Shown: piece by piece, positions 1 through 11,262 of the stretch
Layout of the letters: each line of letters opens with the position of its first letter
Numbering within the stretch: position 1 is the stretch's first letter
NCBI GenBank assembly: GCA_023079485.1
Contig: CM041084.1
Span: 23,464,609 to 23,528,608 of the forward strand
Direction of reading: 5' to 3'
Length of the DNA stretch: 64,000 nucleotides
DNA from: Archilochus colubris
Lineage: Eukaryota > Chordata > Aves > Apodiformes > Trochilidae
Notes under the pieces: model-generated
What the model was told of the DNA's origin: nothing
Seen by the model: the letters and a program-made list of their open reading frames with translations, nothing else
Databases searched by the model: none
Made by a program: the position numbers and the translations under genes

Positions 1-1461
1 TTGGTCTCCTGATACAGTTTCAGCTTTTCAGCTTGTTCAGAAACTGATCCCACTTCATTTTCATAATGATATGGGAAGTGAATTTTGGCATTTTGATTTT
101 TTTGGTAAATCTTGAGCACACCATTTTTTTCTGATTCAGAATCAAAGTCAAGCACAGCAAACCATTTTATTTCCTGTAAAAAGTCTAAGTGAGAAGTTTG
201 ACTTGGGTGGCACTTGTTTGTTACCAAAATGTAGTAGTCATAGTAAGAGTCATCTAGTGAGTCTTTGTTACCCGTGAGCAGCCTAGATAGCTTAAATCCT
301 TCAAGTACTGGCTTGTGTTGCTTAAAGTTATATTCTTCCTCTGCTTTTTTACGAGAAGTTGCTAAAGATGACAAGCTGCTTTTAAAAGTTTCAAATTCTT
401 TTTGGTCATAAATATTTCTGGAACTAGCTCCATCCCGGATGAAGACAGTTTTTTGCCAACACTTTTTTTTATAACTGTATGTCCTGGTAGAGAAATACTT
501 TGTGTCACATTTGTGATATTTGGGAACCACATCCACTTCAATGACAAATGTATGTGATGGATCTCCATTTTGTAATAATACTTCCACAAATCTAGGTTCT
601 CTGATGCAATCTCGTGCAATATTGACGTAATCCTTATTGAAGTAGTCTTTGAATGATTTATTCAATTGATCAACGTAGCTATTTGTACTGGTAATTTTTA
701 TTCCTTCAATTTGTCCGTGTGGATTGTCACGTACTCCAAAATGAATGGTCCCATTTGTGCGGGAGTTCATGCAGGCTGCAGCAAATTTAAAGGTGTCATT
801 GGTAAATTTCTTCAGGATGTCATCTTCTGCTGCCTTGTCTGTGTTGGTAAGTAATTTGAATTCATGTGCTGGATCAATGAGATTAGATGGTCCTGTTTCA
901 GGCACTTTAAGAATATTGTACTGTATGTATCGAGTACCATCACTGAAACAGTCAAAAGGATATGGCATACACATCTTTCCAGTTGGGTCCTGACTGCTTG
1001 ACAGCGTATCTTCTGATCCATTCTCTTTGTCAATGGACTTGAATGCTTTTTCTCTTTCAGTGGGCTCTGTCTTAGAATCCTGCAGTGTACTGGAATTAAA
1101 TAAATCGTGTTTCTTCTTGCTCTCTTTCTTCTCAATTTCTCTGTCTTCTCCATCGAGGCACTCTGCAGTGTCTTCTTGTTCCATGGTCTGATTTGAAACT
1201 TTTGGTAGAATGTCATGCTGTTTCAAGAAATACATTATTTGAAGAGCAGTCCCATAAGGTATGCCCATTGCCACCAAATCTGCTTTAGTTATCTCTTTCA
1301 AAGAACAACCAGTCACCTTTTGATTAAACAGGATTTCTGCATATTGGTGGTCTATCTTGACCACTTCAATTGCCCATTGTTTGACTTCTTCTTTTGTCCA
1401 CTGTTTAAGAGGTTTACATAAATATGATTTCTCATGCTTTTCAGTGCTTAAGTTTTCCATT
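1..1461 (-). CDS. SAMD9L: SAMD9L, main coding exon, N-terminal 486 codons (runs off left edge)
   Basis: ATG at 1460 (minus) opens an uninterrupted frame to the window edge, 486 codons of a family member usually near 1,580 residues. Residues about 18-82 form a SAM domain (W21, then a helical stretch ending in LQIMYFLKQ). A charged linker follows at about 95-160. Residues about 165-390 look like the Schlafen-type AlbA_2 domain, with the block ACMNSRTNGTIHFGV at 229-243. In SAMD9/SAMD9L this N-terminal module acts in nucleic-acid binding and tRNA-Phe cleavage that shuts down translation of viruses and host; E200 and D245 are my guesses for acidic active-site positions. The rest (P-loop NTPase, TPR, OB fold) lies outside the window. 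A splice acceptor AG sits at 1463-1462, one base before the ATG, with a branch-like TACTAAT upstream, so the exon begins at 1461 as in mammals, where the coding region is a single exon. SAMD9 is the alternative name; birds seem to have one family member here. Confidence 0.93.
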
Positions 1462-1830
1462 CTTTAATGAAAAAAATCACAAAATTAGTAAACAAGTGAT
1501 TTATAATAGCTTACTAACTGAAAACACAGTTTTCATTTTCCTTGCTGTTATCAGCCATTAATTTAATTATTAGTGCTTAATTAATTAATCTGCTGCATGG
1601 AACACCACAGTTCAATTAGGGGACACTGTGAGAGTGTGAAGTAAGATATTTGTAAGGCATTAACTACTTATAAGAGATGTATTTTTAATATAGTTATTTT
1701 ATTTGAATCCTGTTTTTAAAACTTTTTCTGTAGCTGATATTGCACAAAATTTGTGACTGATAACTATCTCTAGTCACTTGGACACCTATTTGTAATTGTA
1801 TTGGCCATCCAACAGTAAGAAAAAAATTCA

Positions 1831-2860
1831 GATTCATAGAATATCCTGAGTTGGAGGACACCCAGTAGGATCATTGAGTCCTGCTCCAGACTCCTCATAG
1901 GAAAACCTAGAAGTTAAACCATACATCTACAAGCATTGCCCAAACACTTTTTGAGCACTGACTGGCTTGAGGCTGTGACCTTTTCACTGGGGAGGTTGTT
2001 CTAGTGATTGATCACCATCTTGGTGAAGAATTTTTTCCTAATATCCAATCTGAACTTCCCCTAACTCAGCTTTAATCCATTCTCCCCTGCCCTGTCACTG
2101 GACAGCAGACAGAAGAGATCAGCATCACCCTCTCTGCTCCCCACCACGAGGAATTTGTAGACACCCATGATGTTACTTCTCAGTCTCATCTTCTTCTAAG
2201 CTGCTTCTAGTAAGTCATGACCTCTAGTCCTTTGACCATCTTTGTTTGTCTTCTTTGGACATATTCTAATATTTTATATCCTTATATGGAGGATCCCTAA
2301 ACTACACACAGTACTTCAGGTGAGGCCACACCAATGCTTAGCATAATGGGACAATCGCTTCTTTTGACCAGCTGCTATACTGTGCCTCATGCACCTCAGG
2401 ATGCAGTTGACCCTCTTGGACACCAGGGCACATTGATGATTCTTACTCTGCTTACCATCAACCAAAACTCCCAGATCCTGTTATGGAGGGCTGCACTCCA
2501 TCCTCTTGTTCTCCAATCTACATGTATATTCAGGATTTTACTGCCCCAGGTGCAGAATCCAGCAACTGTCTTTGTTAAATTTCATATGGTTGGTGACTGC
2601 CCAGCACTCCAATCCATGAAAACCTGTAATAACTCTCAGTCAGTGGCTCCTCCTAATTTAGTATCACAGATAAAGTTGCTTCTTGTGCACTCAACTCCCA
2701 TGTCCAGGTCATTGATAAAAATGTTGAAGAGAATTGGCCCTAAAATTGAGCCCTGAAGAACACCACTAGTGACTGGCCACCAGCCAGATATTACTGCATT
2801 TACTGTGATACTTTGAGTCCAATCTTTCAGCCAGCTGGTCACCCATCATGTTGTGTACAT
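1831..2860 (-). mobile_element. CR1 LINE fragment, about 1 kb, minus strand
   Basis: It begins on the plus strand with the inverted CR1 tail (GATTCATAGAAT) and continues through typical CR1 3' sequence. At 2636-2842 the minus frame encodes reverse-transcriptase remnants: WLKDWTQ, then [20 protein letters not shown]. The catalytic ADD following this motif in CR1 is degraded (CDTKLGG). 5'-truncated and dead. Confidence 0.85.
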
Positions 2861-3875
2861 GTCACAAATAGCTCTCCTTAAGTTTCTAGTTTGGTGAAGA
2901 AGAAAAATTAACTGCACAAAGAAATCCACCCTTTCTTTTTTTTACCCTTAGATACAGTTAGGCATAGAATTTGCTTGAACAATGCTGCAAACATATATTG
3001 GGGTGGAAAGATACTACTATGGTTACCTAGATCCTGCTATTGCAAATGAAGTGAAAATCTTTTCCTTATTACCTTTTCAGTACCTTTTACATTCACAAAG
3101 ATTTCTTAAGTTAAACAAAAGTAAATAGTTCAGCAGCATTTGTGGAGATAAGTGATAGGAAGAACATCTTACAGCTCACTTGGTCTTAGTAAATGTGGAC
3201 ATTTTGCAAAAACTTTAAAGAAAAAAGTACAATACAACCAAATAAGTCCCCTTAATATTGTCTAACTTTATCCTCTTACTCCCTTTGGGAGAAGTTTATT
3301 CATTCATCTGAATTTTTTACTTCATGGAATTGCACCAAACTACAGTTGGTGCAGTAGTTGTAATGGCCTCCTCCACTCACATTTCCTTATTCATAGATGT
3401 GCTCCTGAGACAAAATGACTACTTAGATATTTTCTGTGGGTTTTTTTTTTTCTGAAAGAACATTTGTTTATTTAAACCACCTTAGTGGCATGCTTTCCTC
3501 AACCCACTCTTTAACTTTCTAAACTGTAAACTTTAGTGAGAAGCAATAGCAAAGGTTTCTTGGAGCTAGTGCAGGAAAACAGCTGTCCTGTCTTGTGCTA
3601 CAGGCCAAGCTGACTCCTGATTTAACTAATGAACCATGAGAGCTGAGAAGAAATGTGGGGCTGTGGGTTACAGAAGCTGCAGTTGCATTTTGTCTTAGCA
3701 GCCTTTCCCTTTCACTCATAGCAAAACTAGCTTCTAGGTCTTTAAATGCCACTATGGTACAAACATATTGTCAAAAATTGAGGGTCCAGGGGGGTAGATG
3801 CCCAATATTCTTATTCCATGACTGAAATAGCTATTGTATTCACCAGAAACTCCACCCACGGTACCCAATCGCTGA

Positions 3876-3892
3876 GAAAAGAAACTGAAACT
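3876..3892 (+). promoter_or_regulatory. ISRE in SAMD9L 5'UTR intron
   Basis: The sequence contains GAAACTGAAACT (3881-3892), an exact ISRE, preceded by another GAAA at 3876-3879, so three GAAA half-sites in a row. It could be an intronic interferon enhancer or the core of an alternative SAMD9L promoter, since a weaker donor (CAG|GTAG, minus) lies nearby at about 4040. Confidence 0.5.
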
Positions 3893-4095
3893 AAAGCATT
3901 TCTTCTCAGAGACAGTGTTCAACCCGGCAAAGTTAAAGTACAGTTTTAATTCCTATCAAACTTATACTTTCTAACAGAGGTGCAATTTACTCCTAACATA
4001 AAATGAAACATATTTATATTTTTAAAAATATTACTACCTGTTTCAGAGTTTTCGGATCCTTAATGAAACTGAGACCGAACTCTCCAGACTGAGAT

Positions 4096-4107
4096 AGTTT
4101 CATTTCC
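4096..4107 (-). promoter_or_regulatory. ETS-IRF composite element (EICE-like)
   Basis: The minus strand reads GGAAATGAAACT, matching GGAANNGAAA, the PU.1/IRF4-8 composite site used in myeloid and lymphoid cells. It lies 200 bp from the intronic ISRE, and a further GAAACTGAGA sits at 4065-4074. Confidence 0.35.
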
Positions 4108-4706
4108 TAGACTTGAGGCTGTGTTTCTGTGATTCGCTGTTTCTGTGTTTCATGTTACTGGCTAGTTAATGACTCTGGCTGACTGAAATACTTTAAAGAT
4201 GTCCTTTTCCAAACACAACAACTTTATTATATTATTTCTGCAGAATTGCTTCTCTGAGGAGAAATGATTTAGATAATTTCCCATAATCTCATAGACACCT
4301 TTCATGTAGACATTTAAGAGATTCGGAAAAGCTTATTTTAGCAGATTATAGATTATCTTACATTTAAAATTAATGTCTCAAAAAGCCCCCCCAAAAAAAC
4401 AAACCAACCAATGAACGAGTTGGTTTTATTGGTTGCAGTTTTATTCCTATAGCTGTTCAATACGCGTATGTTGTTCAAACAGGAAACCAAACAGCTAAAA
4501 TTCAGCTGAACAGCCAGTCTAAAAGTATGTGAACAAAACCCAAAACGCTAAAACTAGTGGATAACCTTCTAATAGAAGTCTATGATCAGAAATAGTAAGA
4601 AGGAAAGACCATTGACAGATATATGATCTGTTTTACCCCATGGAAACACCCATCTCTAGAGAACAGAAATGACAGTGCCTGCTAGAGAATACGTATCATT
4701 ACTTAC

Positions 4707-4830
4707 CTTTCTTTGCATGCTTCTAAATTACCCTTCCAGCATGATGGCCAAATGCTGTAGACTGAGCTAGACAGAAGCTGGGTGTTGCAGAGAAGTAGGA
4801 GGAGACAGGTGTAGGGTGTTTGGGAGGCTC
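4707..4830 (-). other. SAMD9L: Probable non-coding first exon of SAMD9L
   Basis: On the minus strand an AAG|GTAAGT donor lies at 4707/4706, the best donor upstream of the SAMD9L coding exon. It would splice to the acceptor at 1463-1462, giving a 3.2-kb 5'UTR intron. The transcription start is not visible; I place it near 4830 because the IRF element at 4851-4862 should sit just upstream of it. The exon holds short upstream ATGs, one giving a 4-codon reading frame. Inference from motif arrangement; no transcript data. Confidence 0.45.
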
Positions 4831-4850
4831 TAGTGCTCTTATCTCCTTTT

Positions 4851-4862
4851 GCTTTCGCTTTC
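4851..4862 (-). promoter_or_regulatory. IRF element / ISRE in the putative SAMD9L promoter
   Basis: The minus strand reads GAAAGCGAAAGC, an exact IRF element (two GAAA half-sites with a 2-base spacer). It continues 3' with CAAAAG. It lies about 145 bp upstream of the donor at 4707. SAMD9L is a known type-I interferon-stimulated gene, which fits an IRF/ISGF3 site at the core promoter. Confidence 0.6.
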
Positions 4863-5093
4863 AACCACCACAGTTTCTTCTAGTCTGCCTCTTCCTAACT
4901 TTCTATTGGGGAAATCAGCGGTCTGCTAGGAAATTAATGGAAGAATTCTGTTTAGGATGCCTTTATTAAAACATTTGCACAGCACTGTCTGGAGCTACTA
5001 TCAAGAAACCTGAGAAATTAGGAAATACTGTCTGAGCAATACTTGGCTAAAAAAATGCAATTAATTAGACATAAGATCTTAAACCAGAGAACA

Positions 5094-5102
5094 TTCCTGG
5101 AA
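5094..5102. promoter_or_regulatory. STAT (GAS) palindrome upstream of SAMD9L
   Basis: TTCCTGGAA is an exact TTCN3GAA palindrome, about 240 bp upstream of the IRF element. A 9-bp match occurs often by chance, so only its position argues for function. Confidence 0.3.
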
Positions 5103-5429
5103 TGACAGAAAAGGGGAAACTATACAAGAGATGCTTTTGAGAAATGTGACTATTCTTTAATAATTTTGCATAATCAGGGTTACTGACTTGCTCTTCATCT
5201 TGGTTGCTTGATACTCCACACTGCAAATGCATTTATTCCTTGTCTCCTTCTTTGGACCAAACAACTACTTCGATTTGAAGTGTATATAGTATAGTTCTGT
5301 AGATAGTTTACTCCAGAAAAGTTTTCCCTTAGGCAGTGTACTCCAGTGCCCAGTGAACAAGCTTTATTTTGCTGCTATTGACTGCTTTTGCTTCCCATAT
5401 TTCACACTACTGACATTGATCTTATATTA

Positions 5430-6105
5430 TTGTACTCCACTGACCCTGTTCTTTCATTGCTTGCCCTTCACTGTCATGAAAGACTGTGACAAACAGGAGA
5501 CATCTGAGGAAGATAATGGTGACCATTAAAGCACATTTATTTCGAAGAATGTCAGCAAGTGTGCTCAACTTAGCAGTTTTATGTCCCACAGATGAAGAGA
5601 CTGAAAATCCTTGCATTGTGTAGGACTCACACTGGAGCAGTTCATGAAAGTCTGCACCCTGTAGGAAGGACTCAAGCTGGGACAGGAGAAATGTGTGAGG
5701 AGCACAGAAGATAGCAACCGAAAGGAACATCCATGGACTGACCAAACTGTTATGAACTGACCACAGGCCCCCATTTCCCATTCCCCTGTGCTGCTTGGAG
5801 TGGCAGAGAGAGGAGGTGGAAGAACTGGGAAAGGAGAAGAAAAATTGAATCTGAGAAAATGGAGTAAATATACTTTAGTTTTCTTCCTTGTCACTTGACA
5901 TCTAACTCTATTTAACTGGAAATAAATTATTTTTTCCCAAGTCATGTCTGTTTTGCTCATAATGGTAATTAGTAAGTTCTCTCCCTGTCTTTTTCGTGAT
6001 CCACAAATGTAAGCATCTTCTTTTCTCCCTCATCCTGCTGAATGAAGGGAGTGAGTGGGTGACTGGGTGGGCACCTGGCAGCCAGCCAAGTCCAACCCAA
6101 TATAA
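5430..6105 (+). repeat. Degraded avian endogenous retrovirus LTR
   Basis: The interval resembles a common avian LTR family: GTAGGAAGGACTCAAGCTGG at 5660, later AACTGACCACAGGCCCCCAT, an AATAAA polyadenylation signal near 5921, the CAAGTC...CTGTTTTGC block and a closing GGGCACCTGGCAGCCAGCCA near 6069. Ends are diverged and no target duplication is visible. Recognition is from memory of bird LTR sequence; boundaries are approximate. Confidence 0.5.
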
Positions 6106-8212
6106 TCCTTCAGAATTTCTGTTCTGAGAACAACTGTGTGAGGTACTGCAAATTTTAGAAAGCAAACAGCATCTCCAGCCACCATAAAGCCAGCTGTAGA
6201 AAAGCCAGCATCTCTTCCAGCTGTTGATGCTCGTCATAGTACTCTTTCTTTCTATCCTTATATGCTTGCTCATGTACTTTAGCTATGTGTGTTTCTTAAG
6301 TCCTGGCATGCATCTGTCTGTCACTGCACAAAATCTTGCCTGAAAAATGGAATTATTACCTGCTGAATCCCTAATGGCTGCACTTCTCAGGAATACATCC
6401 TCTGCAGATAGAATGGTAAAGCTGTACATTAAACGATCCCATGTATTCTCATGTCAAAGCCAACTTATAGAAACTAATGCTTGATGTGATGAAATAAAAA
6501 CATCTTTTTTCCAGGCTACTGTGCAGATCTGACATTATTTTAAGCACTCTGGTATGAGAAGTTATAAGAAATAATAATACTGTCTTTGTCTCAGCACATC
6601 ATCAAGTACCATAAAGTGCAGCATCCGCTGTTTCCTCTGATTTTGTAACATTTATCAAATTTCTCTACTCTGTTCCTTAAATTACTAAACACACATTTTT
6701 TATATTGTTTCTTCTTGCTGTCCTATTGATACCTACGATATCATCTGTTCCAGAAACATCTCAGTTTTTTAGGTGGTGAGGTCACACAGAAGCCTTCAAA
6801 GCCTTTTCTTTCAAGAGGCAAATAACCTCTTCGTCTATTGTGGTAATAACCTCTCACATTTTCTTTAAAAAAGACTTATTAATCACATAGGCTTGTATTT
6901 TCCTGATGCTGATATGACTGTCTGGCTATTTCCTCTGCCCATCAACCTCCCTTCTATTCTTTCACTAAACTTCTGCATATCACCCTCCTTCCTTCTATGC
7001 CTGTGCTTCCTGAGGTTTCTCTTTAAAGAAAGGAAATGAAAATGAATATAGGTGAAAAATACCTATACAGTAATCACTATATTGTATTTTTTGTGGATTT
7101 CTTCATACTGTCACAGGTCCACAGGAAGTTCCTTGGCACGCACTTAAATACTTGGCTGCTGAATAGGGAAAGTTGAGAGAAGTGCAAGGATCCTTTTCCC
7201 CAGGGATGAGACTTTCGAGCACTGTAATGCTTATAGCCAACCTGTCCAGAGACAGCAGGAGCTGCTAGTGTTTTAGAAGCAGTAGGCAGGTCAGCATAGC
7301 CCATTTCCATGTAGATCTTGGTTTATCAGCCAGCAGAATTGATGTTCATATAGGGACTCACACCAGCCTTGCTCAGTTGTGCACTCTGATGAGCTCACAG
7401 CCTGAGGGAACCTCTGCCAGCATAAGCCTGTTTTTACATAATTTTAGTGCTTGTGTAAAGAGCAGATGTCCTCCTCTGATTATTGTGTGCCAGTTATCTG
7501 CTGAGCCACTCCATGGGTGTTAGTTTCATTTTCTTAAATTGCTGTCTGTTTCCTGATTGTAGGGCACAATACTGAGTTCATTGAACTGTGCTGTATGGGC
7601 TGATGTGACAGCCATTCCTTCCCCACACCAATATTTAACAGATGGATCTTAACCTGATATTTGCCAGCAGGTTGTGATCTAAGTGGGGTTTGAAGCAGTA
7701 TCAACTTTCTTCCTATTCTGGTCTCTTCTCCTGCCTTGTATGATTGTGCGGTGAGCTGGTCCCAGGAACTGGAGCACTCTATTGTGTGTCATCTTAGTCT
7801 GTAAACAGATGAGATCTGGCCAACTTTCTGTGAGGTTACCTGCTTGCCAGAGCATACCGGTGGAAGGAGTGGCAGATGCTGAAAACCACATACTTTTCAG
7901 GACATGTGCATTTGCAGGCTATCAAAATCTACACAAACAACAGAGCTGAAATTGTTATGAATGTTCTTTTGTGTTCTGCAATGTCAGTCAAAGTATGGGA
8001 AGGCTCTAACAGGTAACTACAAAATGGCTCGGATTGCTCCTTACTTGCCTTGCTCCTTGCTTATCTTTCATAAGGTAACTGCCCACTTAAAAAGGCTGTT
8101 ACCTAGTTAGCTGCCTCTCTACAAAATATGCAGCTCCTTTCCCACTCTCACAATTTCCCTCTTTATTTATGTCTTTTGTGATAAAATTATACATCACAGC
8201 CCTTATTCATAT

Positions 8213-8300
8213 TCACAGAATGGCAGACTGTCTTTGGTTGGAAGAGACCTTCAAAATCATCCAGTCCAACCTTTGACCAACACGGTAAGCTCACCACTAC
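8213..8300 (-). mobile_element. CR1 3' fragment
   Basis: CACAGAATGGCAGAC followed by GGTTGGAAGAGACCTTCAAA is the inverted CR1 3' terminus. Short remnant. Confidence 0.75.
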
Positions 8301-8810
8301 ACATTTACAATTTTTTCTGATTCTTTGTGGTGAAGCTCCTAAACAGATAATATCCTTTAATGATAAAGTTAGAGCAGAGGTGTTTCTTGAATACTTTTTT
8401 TCCCCTGATTTCCTAAATATGTATGATTGACAACTGGCCTTCTCTGTACCCTTCCTCTGCTGTCAGGCATGTGGAGATGGGTGAGGAAACTCAGTAGTAT
8501 TTTTGTAAAGATACATGCTGCTATGACTGCAGGTTGTGCAACCTAGATGAATTAGCTTGCTTGAGTACTGGTAGAAGTGCAGACAGGCAGCAAGGATGCT
8601 TGAGGGGCTGGATCTCAACATGTGTTACTCAGGCTCTCCCTCAGCTATGTGGCCAGCACTGAACATCTATGTCTGAGGTGTCTGAGGCACTTGGGGGGTC
8701 AGATAGCAGAAGGAAGCTGCAGTACCAGGTCTCTCATGGCAAAGAACCTGCAGACTTCTCAGAAGAGCCAAGCTATTTGGCATAGCAGTATAGTGTTTTG
8801 TTCTGGGTTA

Positions 8811-8875
8811 ATGGTTGGACTTAATGATCTAAGAGGTTCTCTCCAACCATGGCAATTCAGTGATTCTGTGATAGC
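8811..8875 (+). mobile_element. CR1 3' end
   Basis: Sense CR1 terminus: GGTTGGACTTAATGATCTAA, then CTCTCCAACC and a GTGATTCTGTGATAG tail. Sequence from about 8590 to 8810 may be older CR1 body but is not clearly recognisable. Confidence 0.8.
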
Positions 8876-8898
8876 ATAACATTAGAACAAAACAGAAA

Positions 8899-9270
8899 AA
8901 AATAGACTATTTCAGTTGGAAGAGACCTACAGTGATCATTTAGTCCAACTACCTGACCAGTTCAGGGCTGACAAAAATTAAAGCATGTAATAAAGAGCTA
9001 ATGTCCTACTAATTTCCAGTCTAAACCTCCCCTGGAAGAGCTTTGAACCATTCCCATATGTCTTAGCACTGGACCCCAGGGAGAAGAGATCAGCACCTCC
9101 CTCTCCACTTCCCCTCCTCAGGAAGGGCCCCTCCTTGTAGAGGACAATGAGGTTGCCCCTCAGCCTCCTTTTCTCCAAAGTAGACATACCCAGAGTCCTC
9201 AGCTGCTCCTCACAGGACACCACCTCCAGCACTTTTCCCATCTTTATTGTCCTCCTGTATATAATAAGTA
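8899..9270 (-). mobile_element. CR1 fragment
   Basis: Inverted CR1 3' region: CAGTTGGAAGAGACCTACAG near the start. The minus frame encodes the reverse-transcriptase C-terminal relic (LEKRRLRGNLIVLYK) around 9140-9185. Confidence 0.82.
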
Positions 9271-11189
9271 TGTCTTTCTCTTTCTTTATATTACCAGAGA
9301 TGGAGAAAAGATCACAGCCCCTTTTGTTAGAAGAATTTTTTCTGCATACTAGAAGAATTACTTAATCTTTCTCAGTATCTTTTCTCACTAAGATAAAACA
9401 CTTTTTGGGCCTTTCCTAAACTTTTTTTCTCATTCATCTTGCTTCTAAAACCTTTTCTCATTTGGCTGTGTCTGTCAGATACACTTGAAAAGAATTTCAA
9501 ATGGAATCTTGTTTTCTAACTGTCCTCATCTGCTGTTTCGAATAGTAATCTGGAACATTTGAATGTAATTGGAATGTTCAGTACTTTCAGTTATAACTTG
9601 TGGATGGGACTAAGCATGACAGACTTGAAGGGCCTGGCAAGTGCTTGAAACCATAGTTTTGAATTAAATATGATTTCATAAATATAAAAAAAATCAGCAA
9701 GGTGAAGTTAAAGAGGAAAGTGTAGCTCTACAGAAAAAACACGAATGATGTTCAACAAAATTTAGGATTTAACCCAAGAAAGCTTTTCTATTGACTTATC
9801 AAAACAACCTTATTCATTTACTATTAAGATGGAAAAAAAATTACATAGAACTTAGTTTTTAGAACAACAAGATGTATAAAAGATGTACCTTGATGAAAAC
9901 ATCAGTGTTGACATTAGGCAGTACTTTTCAAATGTGTTCTGTTTTGGTTGAGGTATGCTACTGTTTAGGGGTATTCTGGATCAGAAGCCCTGCCCTAATA
10001 TTTCTACATTAAATTTTATCTGAGTTATGAGGTCCACTGTGACCAGCAGCTTTGCACTTTGCCCTGGAACGCAGCACAGAGCCTGAGGAGATACATACAT
10101 ATTATCTTTCTAGGTGGAGCAGGATTTCCAACATGCTGGTATTTGCATTGCTTGTTTAACTGAACTGTGATGCAAATTTAAACTTGAACAGATTCCTTAG
10201 ATGCTTAATCTTTTATTTGTCTTCTATGCTCCTTGTCTATTGTTAACACAGATTCTAATAAAGAAATGATCCTTTGCTTTTTTTCCTCATTATTTTTACA
10301 ACCCAACACAACTCTCATTTATCATTCCAAGGCTACAGCAATTTTGTTGCATACAGTGTTATCCCATTACATTTTTCTGCAAAGTGTATGGAAATTTCTG
10401 CTGCAGTTCTGTTGCTTTCTAGAAAAGGCCTGTGGCCTCCATAAAAAGGCAGTGAGAGAACAGGGCTTCTGCTCTATAGGAGTTGTGTTCATTTCATACA
10501 GTCAGGAGTTTTTCTGAAGAACTATTTTTTGAGAAGACATTTCTGTACAGTCTGACTTAAATTGTCAGCCAGTGATAAAGATTGGATCCAGCACTTTGAT
10601 GTTTTTAAGAGATGCTTATGAACAACGTTCTGCAGCTCTTCATGTGTGAGTAGAGAATACATTCAAAACTACAGCAATGACATTAAAACAAATGTATTTT
10701 TGGTTGTCAATAAAGCCATTTAGATACCTAGAAAGTAGCTGTTATTAATCAGAAAGCCTCTTACAGGAAGCAGGATTGATGAATTGGTCTCCCTTCAAAT
10801 GCACAAGTCATCAGGGACGTGATCAATTCACATGTCTGTCAGAAAAAGTGTTTGCTAGTATTAGTTCCTTTGCCTTTCTCTTTCTCCCTGTCCCAGCTGT
10901 CACTACCCATAACATCCTGCCACCTCCTGTGGGAAGTCATTGCCCTCTAGCTCCCAGAAGGATGTATAATTCAGACACATTGATAGCAGTGTGATGACAT
11001 ATTTTCCAAGGAATTATGCTGAAACTGAAGAAAGTCCATAGAAAGTATATGATTGCATTTTATCTGAGTAAGTAAAGAAGAATTAAAAAAAGATTTAAGC
11101 CACTTAAAAAAACCAAAAAGGTTGTAACCTGAGACTGTAAAAAAAATGAGCTATTTCCTTTTCAAGTGCTCCTTCTTGTGCTCTCATAA

Positions 11190-11262
11190 TCACAGCCTGG
11201 TTGAGGCTGAAAAGTGTCTCTTGAGTCCATCTTGTCCAATTCCTGCACAAATCAGGGTGTTA
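11190..11262 (-). mobile_element. CR1 3' fragment (short, diverged)
   Basis: Resembles the inverted CR1 end (ATAATCACAGCCTGGTTGAG, then GTCCAATTCCTGCAC). Confidence 0.5.

Larger units (their letters stand above)
1462..4706 (-). other. SAMD9L 5'UTR intron (inferred)
   Basis: No coding sequence is seen. It contains a 1-kb CR1 copy (1831-2860) and the IRF-type elements at 3876-3892 and 4096-4107. The interval 2880-3870 is AT-rich with nothing recognisable. Confidence 0.4.

Noticed and set aside
2334..2842. Open frames of 140 and 68 codons
   Set aside because: Both are within the dead CR1 element at 1831-2860.
5430..6280. Three overlapping minus-strand frames of 119-131 codons
   Set aside because: They lie in or beside the degraded LTR, in conflicting frames, with no recognisable domain or splice context.
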